Below, piece after piece: positions 1-11,768 of a stretch of DNA of 64,000 bases. Both the position numbers and the translations under genes were made by a program. Positions within the stretch are counted from its first letter, which is position 1; each line of letters opens with the position of its first letter. Origin of the DNA: Candidatus Mikella endobia (GTDB lineage: Bacteria; Pseudomonadota; Gammaproteobacteria; Enterobacterales; Enterobacteriaceae); the NCBI RefSeq assembly GCF_900048045.1, contig NZ_LN999831.1, forward strand, positions 1-64,000, given 5' to 3'. The notes below the pieces were generated by a model. That model saw only the letters and a list, made by a program, of their open reading frames with translations. It made no database searches and was not told the origin of the DNA.

Positions 1-1806
1 ATGAAAAATATACGCAATTTCTCTATTATTGCTCATATAGACCATGGAAAGTCAACTTTATCTGATTGTTTTATAAAAATATGTGGTGGTTTAAGTCACT
101 ATAAAATGGCAGATAAAGTACTAGATTCTATGGATTTAGAGCGTGAGCGCGGCATTACGATTAAATCACGAAGTGTAATGCTCAAATATAAGGCACTTAA
201 CGGTCAGTATTATCAATTAAATTTTATTGATACTCCGGGACATGTAGACTTTTTTTATGAAGTTTCCCGTTCGTTGGCGGCATGTGAAGGAGCTCTACTG
301 TTAGTGGATGCTGGACAAGGTGTTGAAGCACAGACGTTGTCTAATTGTTATACCGCACTAGAAATGAATTTAGAAGTAGTGCCTGTGTTGAATAAAATAG
401 ATTTACCTTCTGCTAATCCAGATCGTGTTGCTCAGGAAATAGAAGATATTATCGGTATTGACGCAACTGATACTGTACGCTGTTCTGCAAAAACAGGATT
501 AGGTTTATTTAATGTGCTGGAAAGAGTAGTACGTGATATCCCCTCCCCTAAAGGGGATCCATCTATATCTTTACAAGCGTTAATTATCGATTCCTGGTTT
601 GATAATTATTTAGGTGTAGTATCGTTAGTACGTATTAAAAATGGTACTCTCCGTAAAGGAGATAAACTCAAAGTAATGAGTACCGGTCAAATTTACTGCG
701 CAGTCAGTATGGGGGTTTTTACCCCCAAACGTATCGAATTAGCTGTACTTAATTGCGGAGAAGTAGGTTGGCTGGTTTGTGCTATTAAAGATATCCACGG
801 AGCTCCAGTTGGTGACACTTTAACTTTTGCACATCAACCGGCAGATAAGGTATTGCCAGGATTTAAAAAAGTAAAACCTCAAGTATACACTGGATTGTTT
901 CCGATGAGTTCTGAAGACTATGAATTGTTTCGTGATGCTCTAAGTAAACTAAGCCTAAATGATGCTTCGTTATTTTATGAACCTGAAAATTCTACTGCGC
1001 TTGGCTTTGGTTTTCGCTGTGGTTTTCTGGGTCTTCTTCATATGGAAATTATCCAGGAGCGGCTAAAGCGTGAATATAATATTGATATCATTACTACTGC
1101 CCCTACAGTAATTTATGAAGTACTAACAACTGATAATAAGAAGATATATGTAGATAGTCCGTCTAAATTACCACCAATGAATAATATTGCTGAAATTCGT
1201 GAGCCTATTGCTGAATGTAATATGCTGCTACCGAAGCAGTATTTGGGTAGTATTATCAACCTCTGTATAGAAAAGCGAGGTGTGCAAATTAAGATGGTAT
1301 ATCACGGGAATCATATAGCGCTTACTTATAATATTCCTATGACAGAAGTAGTGTTTGATTTTTTTGACAGGATAAAATCTACCTCTCGTGGTTATGCCTC
1401 TTTAGATTATGGATTTAAGAAGTTCCAAAATTCAGATATGGTGCGAATAGATATATTAATTAATGGTCAAAGAGTAGATGCGTTATCCTTAATTATTCAT
1501 CGAAATAACGCACTCTATCGTGGCAAAGAATTTGTGGATCAGCTTACAAAGCTGATTCCTCGTCAGCAGTTTGATATTATCATTCAAGCAGCAATTGGAA
1601 AAAATATTCTAGCCCGTTCCACAATTAAGCAAATGCGTAAAAATGTTATTGCTAAATGCTATGGTGGAGATGTAAGTAGGAAAAAAAAGTTATTGCAAAA
1701 ACAGAAAGAAGGTAAAAAGCGCATGAAGCATGTGGGTAACGTTAAGCTTCCACAGGAAGCATTTTTAGCACTTTTGCAAGTAGGTAAAAATAAAAAACAA
1801 TCCTAA
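1..1806 (+). CDS. lepA: Elongation factor 4 (LepA), ribosome-associated GTPase
   Basis: Translational GTPase that acts on stalled or initiating 70S ribosomes. The 601-residue protein is about the length of E. coli LepA (599). The GTPase signatures are visible: AHIDHGKST (G1) near residue 11, the RGITIK switch near 50, DTPGH (G3) near 77 and NKID (G4) near 131. The LepA-specific C-terminal end, with [18 protein letters not shown] near 560-577, is intact. The start ATG is the first base of the window, so upstream signals cannot be seen. It is followed by the remains of lepB, as in the E. coli lepA-lepB-rnc-era order. Confidence 0.97.
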   Translation: MKNIRNFSIIAHIDHGKSTLSDCFIKICGGLSHYKMADKVLDSMDLERERGITIKSRSVMLKYKALNGQYYQLNFIDTPGHVDFFYEVSRSLAACEGALLLVDAGQGVEAQTLSNCYTALEMNLEVVPVLNKIDLPSANPDRVAQEIEDIIGIDATDTVRCSAKTGLGLFNVLERVVRDIPSPKGDPSISLQALIIDSWFDNYLGVVSLVRIKNGTLRKGDKLKVMSTGQIYCAVSMGVFTPKRIELAVLNCGEVGWLVCAIKDIHGAPVGDTLTFAHQPADKVLPGFKKVKPQVYTGLFPMSSEDYELFRDALSKLSLNDASLFYEPENSTALGFGFRCGFLGLLHMEIIQERLKREYNIDIITTAPTVIYEVLTTDNKKIYVDSPSKLPPMNNIAEIREPIAECNMLLPKQYLGSIINLCIEKRGVQIKMVYHGNHIALTYNIPMTEVVFDFFDRIKSTSRGYASLDYGFKKFQNSDMVRIDILINGQRVDALSLIIHRNNALYRGKEFVDQLTKLIPRQQFDIIIQAAIGKNILARSTIKQMRKNVIAKCYGGDVSRKKKLLQKQKEGKKRMKHVGNVKLPQEAFLALLQVGKNKKQS

Positions 1807-1821
1807 GTAGAGATTGTATGA

Positions 1822-2698
1822 ATGATATTTTTTCGTATTACTACACTTATCACTGTAAGTCTTTGGTTTCTAGCATGTTTTAAGCTATTATCATTCAGCT
1901 ATTTGCTAAATACAATACTACCATCCAGCAACGTATTGAATTGTCAAAACTATTCCAAAATATTAAAAAATAATATTTAAAAAGATCATATCTAATACTA
2001 TTTGCACGTTGGTGTTTCCAGTATTATTAGTGCGTTCATTTATTTGGGAACCGTTTCAAATCCCTTCAGGCATCGATGATGCCAACGCTATTAGTAGGTA
2101 ATTTTATTTTAGTAAACAAATTTTATTATGGCATGAAAAACCCTATTACACAGAAAAAGCTCATTAAAAATAGTTCTCCTAAACGTGGAGATATTGTAGT
2201 TTTTAAATATCCACTAAATTAAAAACTTAATTATATTCAACGAGTTGTTGGATTTTCTTCCATAGTAAGAAAATGAAATTTTGCCACGATGTTATCGAAT
2301 TATCATATTAAAAGAACTTCTAGCGAAGTTTGTACATATTTATTATAACCATCATAAAATTCTTAATAGCTTTATGCATATTCCTAATTATATTAATAAC
2401 GGTATTCGTTTAAGACAAAATAAAGAATCATTAGGTAGCTTAGTGTATAATATTTTGACATTACCAGGACGATCAAATAAGTAATTATTACTCGCAGAAG
2501 AACAGCTGCTCTATAGCAACATTGGTTGTGCATATTTTATGATGGTAGATAACAGGGATAATAGCGCCGATAGCCGTTATTAGAGATTCGTACCAGAAAA
2601 AATATAGTTGGTAAAGCAACAATTATTTGGATGAGTTTTGATAAAATGAAAGATCAATGGCTACGATACTATTTAATCGCATTGGTAGTATTTATTAA
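1822..2698 (+). pseudogene. lepB: Degraded signal peptidase I (lepB)
   Basis: Remnant of the leader peptidase that removes signal peptides at the inner membrane. Translating the three forward frames in pieces recovers LepB in order: an N-terminal membrane segment (MIFFRITTLITVSLW from 1822), then EPFQIPSG around the catalytic serine region near 2050, a frameshift, GNFILVNKF, KRGDIVVFKYP near 2180-2213, NGIRLRQNKESLG near 2400, NIVGKATIIWMSFDK near 2605-2645, and a final RIGSIY before a stop at 2696. Frameshifts and in-frame stops break every domain. It sits in the conserved place between lepA and rnc. Identification is strong from synteny plus many ordered matches. Confidence 0.9.
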
Positions 2699-2812
2699 AT
2701 TATGTATTTTACGAAGCATTATCATGCTATGGTTGTTTACTCACAATAAAAATTAATGAAATATTAATATCATCTGATATAATGTTACGTATAGTTAAAT
2801 AATTAAGAACAT

Positions 2813-3493
2813 ATGGATCTTACCTTAATAAATAGTCTCCAGAAAAAAATAGGTTATTATTTTCAACAACACGATCTGTTATTACAAGCATTAACGCACC
2901 GTAGTGCTAATATTAATCACAATGAACGATTAGAATTTTTAGGCGATTCTATCTTAAATTATGTTATTGCTAATGCAATTTATCAGCGTTTTCCTAACGC
3001 TGATGAAGGAAATATGAGCCGGATGCGAGCTACATTGGTACGTGGTAAGACACTTACAGAAATAGCTAAAGAATTAAATTTAGGTAATTGTTTACTTTTA
3101 GGGCCTGGAGAGCTTAAAAGTGGCGGTTTCTACCGTGACTCAATATTAGCTAATACAGTAGAAGCATTGTTTGGTAGCGTATTTTTAGATAGTGATATTA
3201 AAACAGTTGAAAAAATTATACTTAAATGGTATCAAACACGTTTAACTAAAATAATTCCCGGTGATACACAGAAAGATTCAAAGACAAGGTTGCAGGAATA
3301 TCTTCAGAGACGTCACTTACCGTTACCTATATATATGATGGTACAAATACATGGCGATGCGCACGATCAAAATTTTATTATACATTGCCAGGTCAGTGGA
3401 TTAATACAGACTGTAATAGGTAATGGGTTAAGCCGTCGTAAAGCTGAACAAAATGCAGCAAAACAAGCACTGAAACTTCTTAATATCGAATGA
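2813..3493 (+). CDS. rnc: Ribonuclease III
   Basis: Double-strand-specific endoribonuclease that processes rRNA precursors and some mRNAs. The 226-residue length equals that of the E. coli enzyme. The catalytic signature [12 protein letters not shown] lies near residues 37-48, with a second acidic cluster (NTVEALFG) near 114. A C-terminal dsRNA-binding domain ends with [16 protein letters not shown]. The stop codon overlaps the start of era (ATGA), the usual translational coupling in enterobacteria. The upstream lepB is dead, so transcription must come from further upstream or from a promoter within the lepB remnant. Confidence 0.97.
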   Translation: MDLTLINSLQKKIGYYFQQHDLLLQALTHRSANINHNERLEFLGDSILNYVIANAIYQRFPNADEGNMSRMRATLVRGKTLTEIAKELNLGNCLLLGPGELKSGGFYRDSILANTVEALFGSVFLDSDIKTVEKIILKWYQTRLTKIIPGDTQKDSKTRLQEYLQRRHLPLPIYMMVQIHGDAHDQNFIIHCQVSGLIQTVIGNGLSRRKAEQNAAKQALKLLNIE

Positions 3494-4374
3494 ACCCTAA
3501 AAAAACTTATTGTGGTTTTGTAGCGATAGTAGGCCGACCTAATGTTGGTAAATCAACATTATTGAATAAACTATTAAAACAAAAAATTTCTATTACTTCA
3601 AACAAACAACAAACAACCCGCTATCAGATTATGGGTATTAATACCGATGATCCTTATCAAACCATCTATTTAGATACACCAGGTATGCATATTAAAGAAA
3701 AAAAAATGAATAGCATTGCTAGTAGTTCTATTAATAACGTAGAAATTGTTCTTTTTGTTGTTGAAGGTATAAAATGGATGGTAGACGATGAAATTGTCAT
3801 TAATAAACTACAGCATATTAGCTGTCCTATAATTTTGGTAATAAATAAAATAGATAATGTCATTAATAAAAATAATTTATTGCCCTATATTAACTTACTT
3901 AGTAAGAAGATTAATTTTTATGATATTGTGCCAATATGCTCTAAAAATGGTATGAATATCAATATATTAGAAAATATTGTTCGCAAATTACTACCAGTAT
4001 CAAAATACCAATTTCCTAAAAATTATATTACTGATAGATCTCTAAAATTTAGAGCATCAGAGATTATACGAGAAAAATTGATAAATTTTCTCAAACATGA
4101 GCTTCCTTATTCAATTACAGTAGCAATTGAAAAATTTAAATCTAATAATAGAGGAGAATATGATATACATGGATTGATTTTGGTAGCTAGAATTAGCCAT
4201 AAAAAAATAGTTATAGGTAATAAAGGTAATAAAATTAAAATTATCAGTGTAAAATCTCGACAGGAGCTAGAAGTTATATTAGAGACGCCAGTTAATCTAA
4301 AACTTTGGGTACAAGTTAAATCAGGATGGATGGATAATGAATTTACTATTCAGCATAATTTTGATGATAAATAA
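3490..4374 (+). CDS. era: GTPase Era, 30S subunit maturation
   Basis: Essential GTPase that binds the 3' end of 16S rRNA during small-subunit assembly. The protein has 294 residues (E. coli 301). G1 [12 protein letters not shown] is near residue 15, DTPGMH (G3) near 60 and NKID (G4) near 120. The C-terminal KH domain, with [10 protein letters not shown] near 237, is present. It overlaps the rnc stop by four bases. A lysine- and asparagine-rich composition and a slightly shortened switch II region reflect AT bias. The genes that follow in E. coli, recO and pdxJ, are missing here. Confidence 0.96.
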   Translation: MNPKKTYCGFVAIVGRPNVGKSTLLNKLLKQKISITSNKQQTTRYQIMGINTDDPYQTIYLDTPGMHIKEKKMNSIASSSINNVEIVLFVVEGIKWMVDDEIVINKLQHISCPIILVINKIDNVINKNNLLPYINLLSKKINFYDIVPICSKNGMNINILENIVRKLLPVSKYQFPKNYITDRSLKFRASEIIREKLINFLKHELPYSITVAIEKFKSNNRGEYDIHGLILVARISHKKIVIGNKGNKIKIISVKSRQELEVILETPVNLKLWVQVKSGWMDNEFTIQHNFDDK

Positions 4375-4690
4375 TTATTTTATCGTCAACAAAAAATTTA
4401 TTGAAAATAATTCTTTACACATCGCAAAAGTATATATAAATTTACTGAAAATAGTTAAAGAGAAAACATACAGAAATTTCTTCCATAAGGAAGTTTTCTT
4501 CATATAGACTTCTGAATATTAAAAAAATTTTCTATTAGAAGTTTAAAACTGTGATTATATACCACTCATTAGCGCACATGCAAAAAAGAAACTCTCCAAT
4601 AGGTAATAATTTTCCTTACATTAGTGTCCTTAAATAAAATATAGTAGTAGATAGATAAAAAATTATTCTACGACCAATAAGGTGTTTTAC
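4375..4690. other. Gene-free stretch where recO and pdxJ would lie
   Basis: About 315 bases of AT-rich sequence between era and acpS. In E. coli this place holds recO and pdxJ. I looked for pieces of either in all frames and recognised none, so both appear deleted or eroded beyond recognition. The last bases hold the acpS ribosome binding site. Confidence 0.5.
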
Positions 4691-5071
4691 TTGGCAATTC
4701 TTGGCATTGGGATTGATATTGTTGATATTCAACGCATTGAAGCAATTGTTTTTCGCTATGGAGATCAGTTAGCACGCAGAATTCTTAGCTTCAATGAGTG
4801 GATACAATATCAACAGCATAATCAGCAAGTAAGTTTTTTAGCTAAACTTTTTGCAGTAAAAGAAGCAGCATCCAAGGCATTGGGGACTGGTATCCGTAAT
4901 GAATTAACTTTTTCTCAATTTGAAATTTCCCATGATACGCAAGGGAAACCTTCGTTAAAATTGTTTGCTAAAGCTGAAGAAATGGCTAGAAAATTAGGTA
5001 TTACTGGAATATATGTTACCTTGACAGATGAAAAGCGTTATGCTTGTGCTATAGTTATTTTTGAACGATAA
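4691..5071 (+). CDS. acpS: Holo-[acyl-carrier-protein] synthase
   Basis: Transfers 4'-phosphopantetheine from CoA to the serine of acyl carrier protein, activating fatty-acid synthesis. The product is 126 residues, the same as E. coli. The N-terminal [13 protein letters not shown] holds the metal-binding aspartate, and [14 protein letters not shown] (near 54-67) holds the conserved K-E-A-A/S signature. I chose a TTG start at 4691 because it gives MAILGIG as in the family and AAGGTG lies six bases upstream. An in-frame GTG at 4682 overlaps that ribosome binding site and is less likely. Confidence 0.93.
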   Translation: MAILGIGIDIVDIQRIEAIVFRYGDQLARRILSFNEWIQYQQHNQQVSFLAKLFAVKEAASKALGTGIRNELTFSQFEISHDTQGKPSLKLFAKAEEMARKLGITGIYVTLTDEKRYACAIVIFER

Positions 5072-5658
5072 TATTCTGCAAGGATAATTTTTCTTAAAAA
5101 GAATTTGATAAATAACTATATTTTTAATATTATAGCATAAATAGTTTATCTATTTCAATAGGTATTAGAGAAACAACAAAATATTTTTGTATTTGAAGCT
5201 CTATGGTTGTTAGTAATAAATTGCTCATTGTTATGTTTTCAAATATTTGATGCATGCGGTAACTTCACGGAAACCATTAGTTAATAACTATACCATTCAA
5301 ATATCTCTGCTACCCCTAAAGATTACTTTTTTATGTTTAATTACTATTGACCTATTGAGAATAATAATTCTAAAAATATCGATCATCTTCAAAAGATATT
5401 GTTTCACTAATATCAAATTTTTGCAGTATTTTTTAGACGATGAGAACGCAATACTTCTTACTAAAGAAAAATGGGACCGCAACCGTTATCAGAATTCAGC
5501 TGGTATTGATATCAGTCTTGGCGTTTCTACTTTAAATAATCCTTAATATTTTACTTAATTACAAATAATATTTATTAAGAATTAAATTTTTTGATTAAAC
5601 TAAATTTAGTACATGAAAATTTTTTATCATTAAATATAAGAAAATTTAAATAATTATG
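5072..5658. other. Gene-free stretch, possibly eroded ftsN/cytR region
   Basis: About 590 AT-rich bases between acpS (plus) and priA (minus). In E. coli cytR and ftsN lie downstream of priA, so their remains would be on the minus strand here. A weak FtsN SPOR-like trace can be read near 5400-5500 on the minus strand (a valine-rich strand, then HRLKNTAKI), but it needs frame changes and I do not rely on it. A 99-codon open frame at 5247-5546 on the plus strand resembles nothing I know and is probably chance. Confidence 0.35.
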
Positions 5659-7872
<2,214 letters not shown>

Positions 7873-8014
7873 TCAAATAATACGCGAATAACATATCCAG
7901 CATAATCTTTAGTATTATTTAAAATGATTATCAATATTTTAAATTATTTAATGATTTTTTATTAGAAAATAAATATAGTCTATTATAAGTAATACAGTCT
8001 TAAAGAGGTTTTTT

Positions 8015-8230
8015 ATGCAAAAAAATATCCATCCTCAATACGTAGAAATTATTGCAAATTGTTCTTGCGGTAATGTAATTAGGATTAATTCTACTCTGGG
8101 ACACAATATAAACTTGGATGTATGCGGGGCTTGCCATCCATTTTATACTGGTAAACAACGTATTGTTGATACTGGTGGTCGTGTGAATCGTTTTAATAAA
8201 CGTTTTCATATACCAGTTAGTAACAAGTAG
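8015..8230 (+). CDS. rpmE: 50S ribosomal protein L31 (zinc-binding form)
   Basis: Small protein of the large ribosomal subunit that bridges to the 30S head. It has 71 residues (E. coli 70). It is the cysteine-containing form, with CSC at residues 16-18 and CGAC at 37-40, which bind zinc. The end [12 protein letters not shown] is typical. AAAGAGG lies upstream of the ATG. It is divergently oriented from priA, as in E. coli. Confidence 0.97.
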   Translation: MQKNIHPQYVEIIANCSCGNVIRINSTLGHNINLDVCGACHPFYTGKQRIVDTGGRVNRFNKRFHIPVSNK

Positions 8231-8682
8231 TTATTAGCCAATAAGAATTGATTACTAAAGCAGCATTTATTACATAAATTAAAATTATTTTAATATTAAT
8301 TGACATTAATTCATATGCATTTTAAATAATTATGTTAATAGATGCTTAACACTAACTTGTATGTTAGAAAGAAGCAGTAGCAACAAGTTATGTGCATGTA
8401 AGATACCTTAATGAGGCTCCATTCATTTTTTAATGAGAAATGATTGTTTAATTTTTAATATTATATCATTTAGTAATAATTCTCTAATAGTAGCAATAAA
8501 CTTCTTGTTTTAAGAAGAAGATGGTAATCTTTTAATTAAGAATTAGAAATGAATTTCTATTTAATATTAAAATATTAATTATATTTAATAACATCAATTG
8601 AAATTAGATACGCATCTATTTTATTAAAAATTTACTTCAATATAAATTTATTACATATTCTCTTATATTTAATTTAAATATG
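8231..8682. other. Gene-free AT-rich stretch
   Basis: About 450 bases between rpmE and the serine tRNA. No open frame of note, no RNA gene and no protein fossil that I could recognise on either strand. Confidence 0.5.
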
Positions 8683-8767
8683 CGGAGGAGTAGAGATTTG
8701 AACTCTAGAACGTTTGCACGTCGCCGGTTTTCAAGACCGGTACCTTAAACCACTCGGTCACTCCTCC
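8683..8767 (-). tRNA. serT: tRNA-Ser(UGA)
   Basis: On the minus strand the sequence folds as a class II tRNA: acceptor GGAGGAG paired with CTCCTCC, discriminator G, anticodon stem CCGGT/ACCGG with loop CTTGAAA (anticodon TGA), a variable arm, and a T-loop containing GTTCAAATC. The CCA tail is not fully encoded (CA follows the discriminator). It reads UCA and related serine codons. Confidence 0.96.
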
Positions 8768-9429
8768 TTATAATCAGGATAAATTAAAGCTAATATAATT
8801 GTAAAGATAATTTTTATACTTATTATAGTAAATAATGCTCATAAGAATTTTTTTTATAAGTTAATAAATTATGTATTTTTTTTGTTATTTCTGTTAAGTT
8901 ACTCCAGCATATCGTCATACTGCTAAAATTAACTTCTATGTCACTGAAGATGCTTTTGGCACTATGTAACGTAGTTATTTTATAACGTTATGTTTAAAAC
9001 TAATTTTATGTATTTTCTAATAGATATGTGTTTCAAACATATTAACAAGTGTTATAATAATTTTTGCTTTTATTGTTTTTATTTGTTATACTGCTGCTAT
9101 GAATCTTTCATTATTACTTCATTGAATATAAATTTTATTTTTATGCATATTTTTTCTTACTAGAAAGTATAGATAATTTTTATCTATAATAATTACAGCA
9201 TTTCATATGGTTAGTTAATATTTTATGTAATTAACTGCTATCTATTTAGAATAATGTTTATTTACTTCTAGTGCTATTTGATGATAATTATATACAAGAT
9301 AAAAACTAAATTCATAAAATTGTAATTTTATATGTATTTCTATATTTTTGTTAGTTTGTGAGGATCTGTACGACAATTAATTAGTTATTTACGGGGCTTT
9401 TATACTTATAGGATAAGTAATAAGTACTT
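8768..9429. other. Gene-free stretch with one protein-like fragment
   Basis: About 660 AT-rich bases between tRNA-Ser and tusE. One short frame at 8901-8969 reads as if once coding (TPAYRHTAKINFYV followed by TEDAFGTM and a stop), then a hydrophobic-looking region. I could not assign it to a family. Nothing else is recognisable. Confidence 0.35.
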
Positions 9430-9756
9430 ATGTATTTTAAAGGAACAGAAATTAGTACTGATGCACAAGGATATTTAATTCGATATCAGGATTGGAGCGA
9501 GGAACTAGCAATAGAAATAGCTCGTCTTGAAGGAATTTATCTTAGCGAATCTCACTGGGAAGTTATTTATTTTGTCAGGTCTTTTTATTTGCAATATAAT
9601 ACCTCTCCATCTATTAGAATGTTAGTTACAGCCATGGCTAAAGCTTATGGTGATAAAAAAGGAAATAGCCGTTATTTGTTTCGTTTGTTTTTTAAGGGTC
9701 CTGCAAATCAAGCTACAAAAATAGCTGGTCTTCCAAAACCAGTAAAGTGTCTATAG
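9430..9756 (+). CDS. tusE: Sulfurtransferase TusE (DsrC family)
   Basis: Last sulfur carrier in the Tus relay. It accepts persulfide sulfur from TusBCD and passes it to MnmA for 2-thiolation of U34 in tRNAs for Lys, Glu and Gln. The product has 108 residues (E. coli 109). The family hallmark is intact: a C-terminal GLPKPVKCL with the active cysteine at the penultimate position. [10 protein letters not shown] and [12 protein letters not shown] are also typical. mnmE, which adds the other half of the U34 modification, is also present in this window. Confidence 0.95.
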   Translation: MYFKGTEISTDAQGYLIRYQDWSEELAIEIARLEGIYLSESHWEVIYFVRSFYLQYNTSPSIRMLVTAMAKAYGDKKGNSRYLFRLFFKGPANQATKIAGLPKPVKCL

Positions 9757-9791
9757 TTATTACGTTTGAGTATCTTTTTAAAAGATATTAA

Positions 9792-9865
9792 TCGGCATGA
9801 GAGGATTTGAACCTCTGACCCCCGACACCCCATGACGGTGCGCTACCAGGCTGCGCCACATGCCG
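9792..9865 (-). tRNA. proL: tRNA-Pro(GGG)
   Basis: The minus strand gives acceptor CGGCATG paired with CATGCCG, discriminator A, a D-arm with GCGCAGCCTGGTAGCGC, and anticodon loop ATGGGGT (anticodon GGG). The anticodon arm, including its non-canonical pair, is identical to E. coli proL. The CCA tail is not encoded. Confidence 0.95.
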
Positions 9866-9982
9866 TATTAAGATATATTATCAGTTAATTTTGGCAATTA
9901 TTAAAAAATAACAATTATGTAATATACCATAATAACTATTAATTGTAAAACTTAATTAAGAAAAAATGTTTTCCAAAACTAT

Positions 9983-10255
9983 TTAAACGTTAATGAAGTC
10001 AATATGAGTAATTTTGGGTTTAAAAGGATGATACTGTATTGATTTTACTTTTACTATATTTTCTTTACCATTAATAATTATTATTAAAGTATTATCATGC
10101 ATTTTAGTTGTTAAACTAATATCATGAGCTAACTCTATAGCAATAGGTGATTTAAATTTTCCATAAATTATAGCTGGAATTTTGTTTAAAAACCGCAGAC
10201 GACGACTGGCACTTTTACCTTTATCTTTACGAATTTCAGCGTTGATAGTTAACAT
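9983..10255 (-). CDS. rplY: 50S ribosomal protein L25
   Basis: 5S rRNA-binding protein of the large subunit. At 90 residues it is close to the short E. coli form (94) without the CTC domain. The N-terminal INAEIRKDKGKSASRRLR and the GKFKSPIAIEL segment are characteristic, and the end HPFKPKITHIDFINV matches the family. It stands alone on the minus strand downstream of tRNA-Pro. Confidence 0.95.
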   Translation of the reverse strand: MLTINAEIRKDKGKSASRRLRFLNKIPAIIYGKFKSPIAIELAHDISLTTKMHDNTLIIIINGKENIVKVKSIQYHPFKPKITHIDFINV

Positions 10256-10596
10256 AATATTTATTTATTAAAACCACCTGTATGTATTAACTTAGTAGAA
10301 ATATAATTCTTAATTAAGATATCAGTTTACTAAATTTATGAGTACGAAGCAAATAAAATAGCATGCCTTTCTGGTTAAGAACAGTTTTCTATAATTGCTT
10401 TTTATTGTTCTAGAAGCAAATTGTATTCTTAATAACAAATTATATAAATATAAAATGAATCAATAAAAATTTATTTTAAATTGCTGGTTACTACTAAAAT
10501 ATATAGTATATCTCATCTTTAGTTGTTGTGAGAAACAATTTATGTATGATATTTATCTGATATTTTTGCAACTAAAATATTTTTTATGAATTATAC
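10256..10596. other. Gene-free AT-rich stretch upstream of ibpA
   Basis: About 340 bases between the divergent rplY and ibpA genes. No coding fossil recognised. The ibpA promoter and thermometer follow it. Confidence 0.5.
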
Positions 10597-10624
10597 CTTG
10601 AAAAATATATTAAAATGACTATTT
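10597..10624 (+). promoter_or_regulatory. Possible sigma-32 promoter of ibpA
   Basis: CTTGAAA at 10597-10603 is a perfect match to the heat-shock sigma-32 -35 consensus. The -10 side (GACTATTT, 10617-10624) matches CCCCATNT only weakly, so this is a suggestion. It fits ibpA being a heat-shock gene in enterobacteria. Confidence 0.35.
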
Positions 10625-10677
10625 TATAGTTAATGATGTTCTCAGTTATTGCTTATAAATATAAAAAGAAGGTTATT

Positions 10678-10705
10678 AAACCCTCTATTGAATTTTTGGA
10701 GGTTT
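10678..10705 (+). promoter_or_regulatory. Likely RNA thermometer hiding the ibpA ribosome binding site
   Basis: AAACC (10678-10682) pairs with GGUUU (10701-10705). After a bulged C at 10683, UCU (10684-10686) pairs with GGA (10698-10700). The helix therefore contains the whole Shine-Dalgarno GGAGG (10698-10702), nine bases before the ATG. A weak bulged stem over the ribosome binding site is the design of the ROSE-type thermometer known upstream of enterobacterial ibpA. The pairing is seen directly; heat-dependent opening is inferred from the family. Confidence 0.6.
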
Positions 10706-10711
10706 TAAGCT

Positions 10712-11125
10712 ATGCGTAATTTTGATTTTTCACCGCTGTACCGATCTGCAATTGGGTTCGATCGTTTAGTTAATTTGTTAGAAGCCAGTCAAAATCAGGG
10801 CAGCAACAATTATCCTCCCTATAATGTTGAATTGGTTAGCGAAAATAAGTACCGTGTTTCTATTGCAGTTGCAGGATTTGCTGAAAACGAACTTGAAATT
10901 ACCTCCAATGACAATATTATGACGGTAAAAGGAGTTCACGCTAGCGAACATAATAAAATTAATTATTTATATCAAAGCATAGATGAACGTAATTTTGAAC
11001 GCAAATTTCAGTTAGCTGAATTTATACAAATAAAAGGTGCGCATTTAATAAATGGTTTACTTTTTATTGATTTAGAACGAATAGTGCCAGATACATTAAA
11101 GCCGCGCCGTATTGAAATAAAATAA
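10712..11125 (+). CDS. ibpA: Small heat-shock protein IbpA
   Basis: Alpha-crystallin-type holdase that binds unfolded proteins and works with IbpB, DnaK and ClpB. The 137-residue length equals E. coli IbpA, and the N-terminus [19 protein letters not shown] is nearly identical. The alpha-crystallin core ([21 protein letters not shown]) starts near 30, and the C-terminal PRRIEIK carries the I-x-I type tail motif. Expression is probably under sigma-32 and thermometer control. It lies 53 bases upstream of its paralogue ibpB. Confidence 0.96.
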   Translation: MRNFDFSPLYRSAIGFDRLVNLLEASQNQGSNNYPPYNVELVSENKYRVSIAVAGFAENELEITSNDNIMTVKGVHASEHNKINYLYQSIDERNFERKFQLAEFIQIKGAHLINGLLFIDLERIVPDTLKPRRIEIK

Positions 11126-11178
11126 ATTAGTAGATTTTTTTATGCTTTATATAAAGCAAAAGGAGTTAATAAAATAAT

Positions 11179-11637
11179 ATGCTTAATTACAAGCTTTCTC
11201 CATTATTTAATCAGTGGATTGGTTTTGATAAGCTAGCTAATAATATACAAGATGATCGCGAAGAGATAGGTTATCCTCCATATAATATTGAAAAAAATGA
11301 TGATAACCATTATAGTATTACTATAGCACTTGCTGGCTTTACAAAAGAAGGATTATCTATTGAATTAGAAGGTCCACGTTTAACAATTAAAGGAAAACCT
11401 GTATTAGAGAATACAGAAATACATTATTTACATCAAGGTATGGTTTGTAAGGAATTCTCGCTCAGTTTTACTTTAGCTGAGCATATGACAGTTAAAAAAG
11501 CTAACTTTGCTTATGGATTGCTTCAAATTCAGCTTGAACGTCATATTCCAGAATCAATGCAGCCACGGCATATTACTATTAGTGATAATAGTAAACAAAA
11601 TTCGGTACTTCAAGATCGTAGTTTAGATATTAAATAA
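11179..11637 (+). CDS. ibpB: Small heat-shock protein IbpB
   Basis: Partner of IbpA that makes aggregates easier for DnaK/ClpB to dissolve. The protein has 152 residues, about ten longer than E. coli IbpB because of an extra serine- and asparagine-rich tail. LSPLFNQWIGFDKLANN and PPYNIEKNDDNHYSITIALAG identify it as IbpB and not a second IbpA. The core is followed by PRHITIS. AAGGAG precedes the start. A strong terminator follows, so ibpA and ibpB form a two-gene operon. Confidence 0.93.
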   Translation: MLNYKLSPLFNQWIGFDKLANNIQDDREEIGYPPYNIEKNDDNHYSITIALAGFTKEGLSIELEGPRLTIKGKPVLENTEIHYLHQGMVCKEFSLSFTLAEHMTVKKANFAYGLLQIQLERHIPESMQPRHITISDNSKQNSVLQDRSLDIK

Positions 11638-11681
11638 CAATTGCTTTTATCTTACAGTTAGAAGAACTATTTGAAAATAGT

Positions 11682-11711
11682 AAGCCCATTATTGATTTAA
11701 TGGGCTTTTTT
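11682..11711 (+). terminator. Rho-independent terminator of ibpAB
   Basis: Perfect 10-bp stem AAGCCCATTA/TAATGGGCTT with a six-base loop, followed by a T run. It ends the ibpAB operon and lies about 55 bases before glyQ. Confidence 0.88.
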
Positions 11712-11768
11712 ATTTAGCTTAACTAGTATTACATAATAATATTTATCTTTTAGATATGTGAATTTCAT

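Noticed and set aside
2281..2484. 67-codon open frame treated as a possible gene
   Set aside because: Its NGIRLRQNKESLG segment is part of the broken lepB, so it is a pseudogene fragment and not a new gene.
5247..5546. 99-codon open frame between acpS and priA
   Set aside because: No recognisable family, no good ribosome binding site, and it overlaps a region where eroded ftsN/cytR might lie. Most likely chance in AT-rich DNA.
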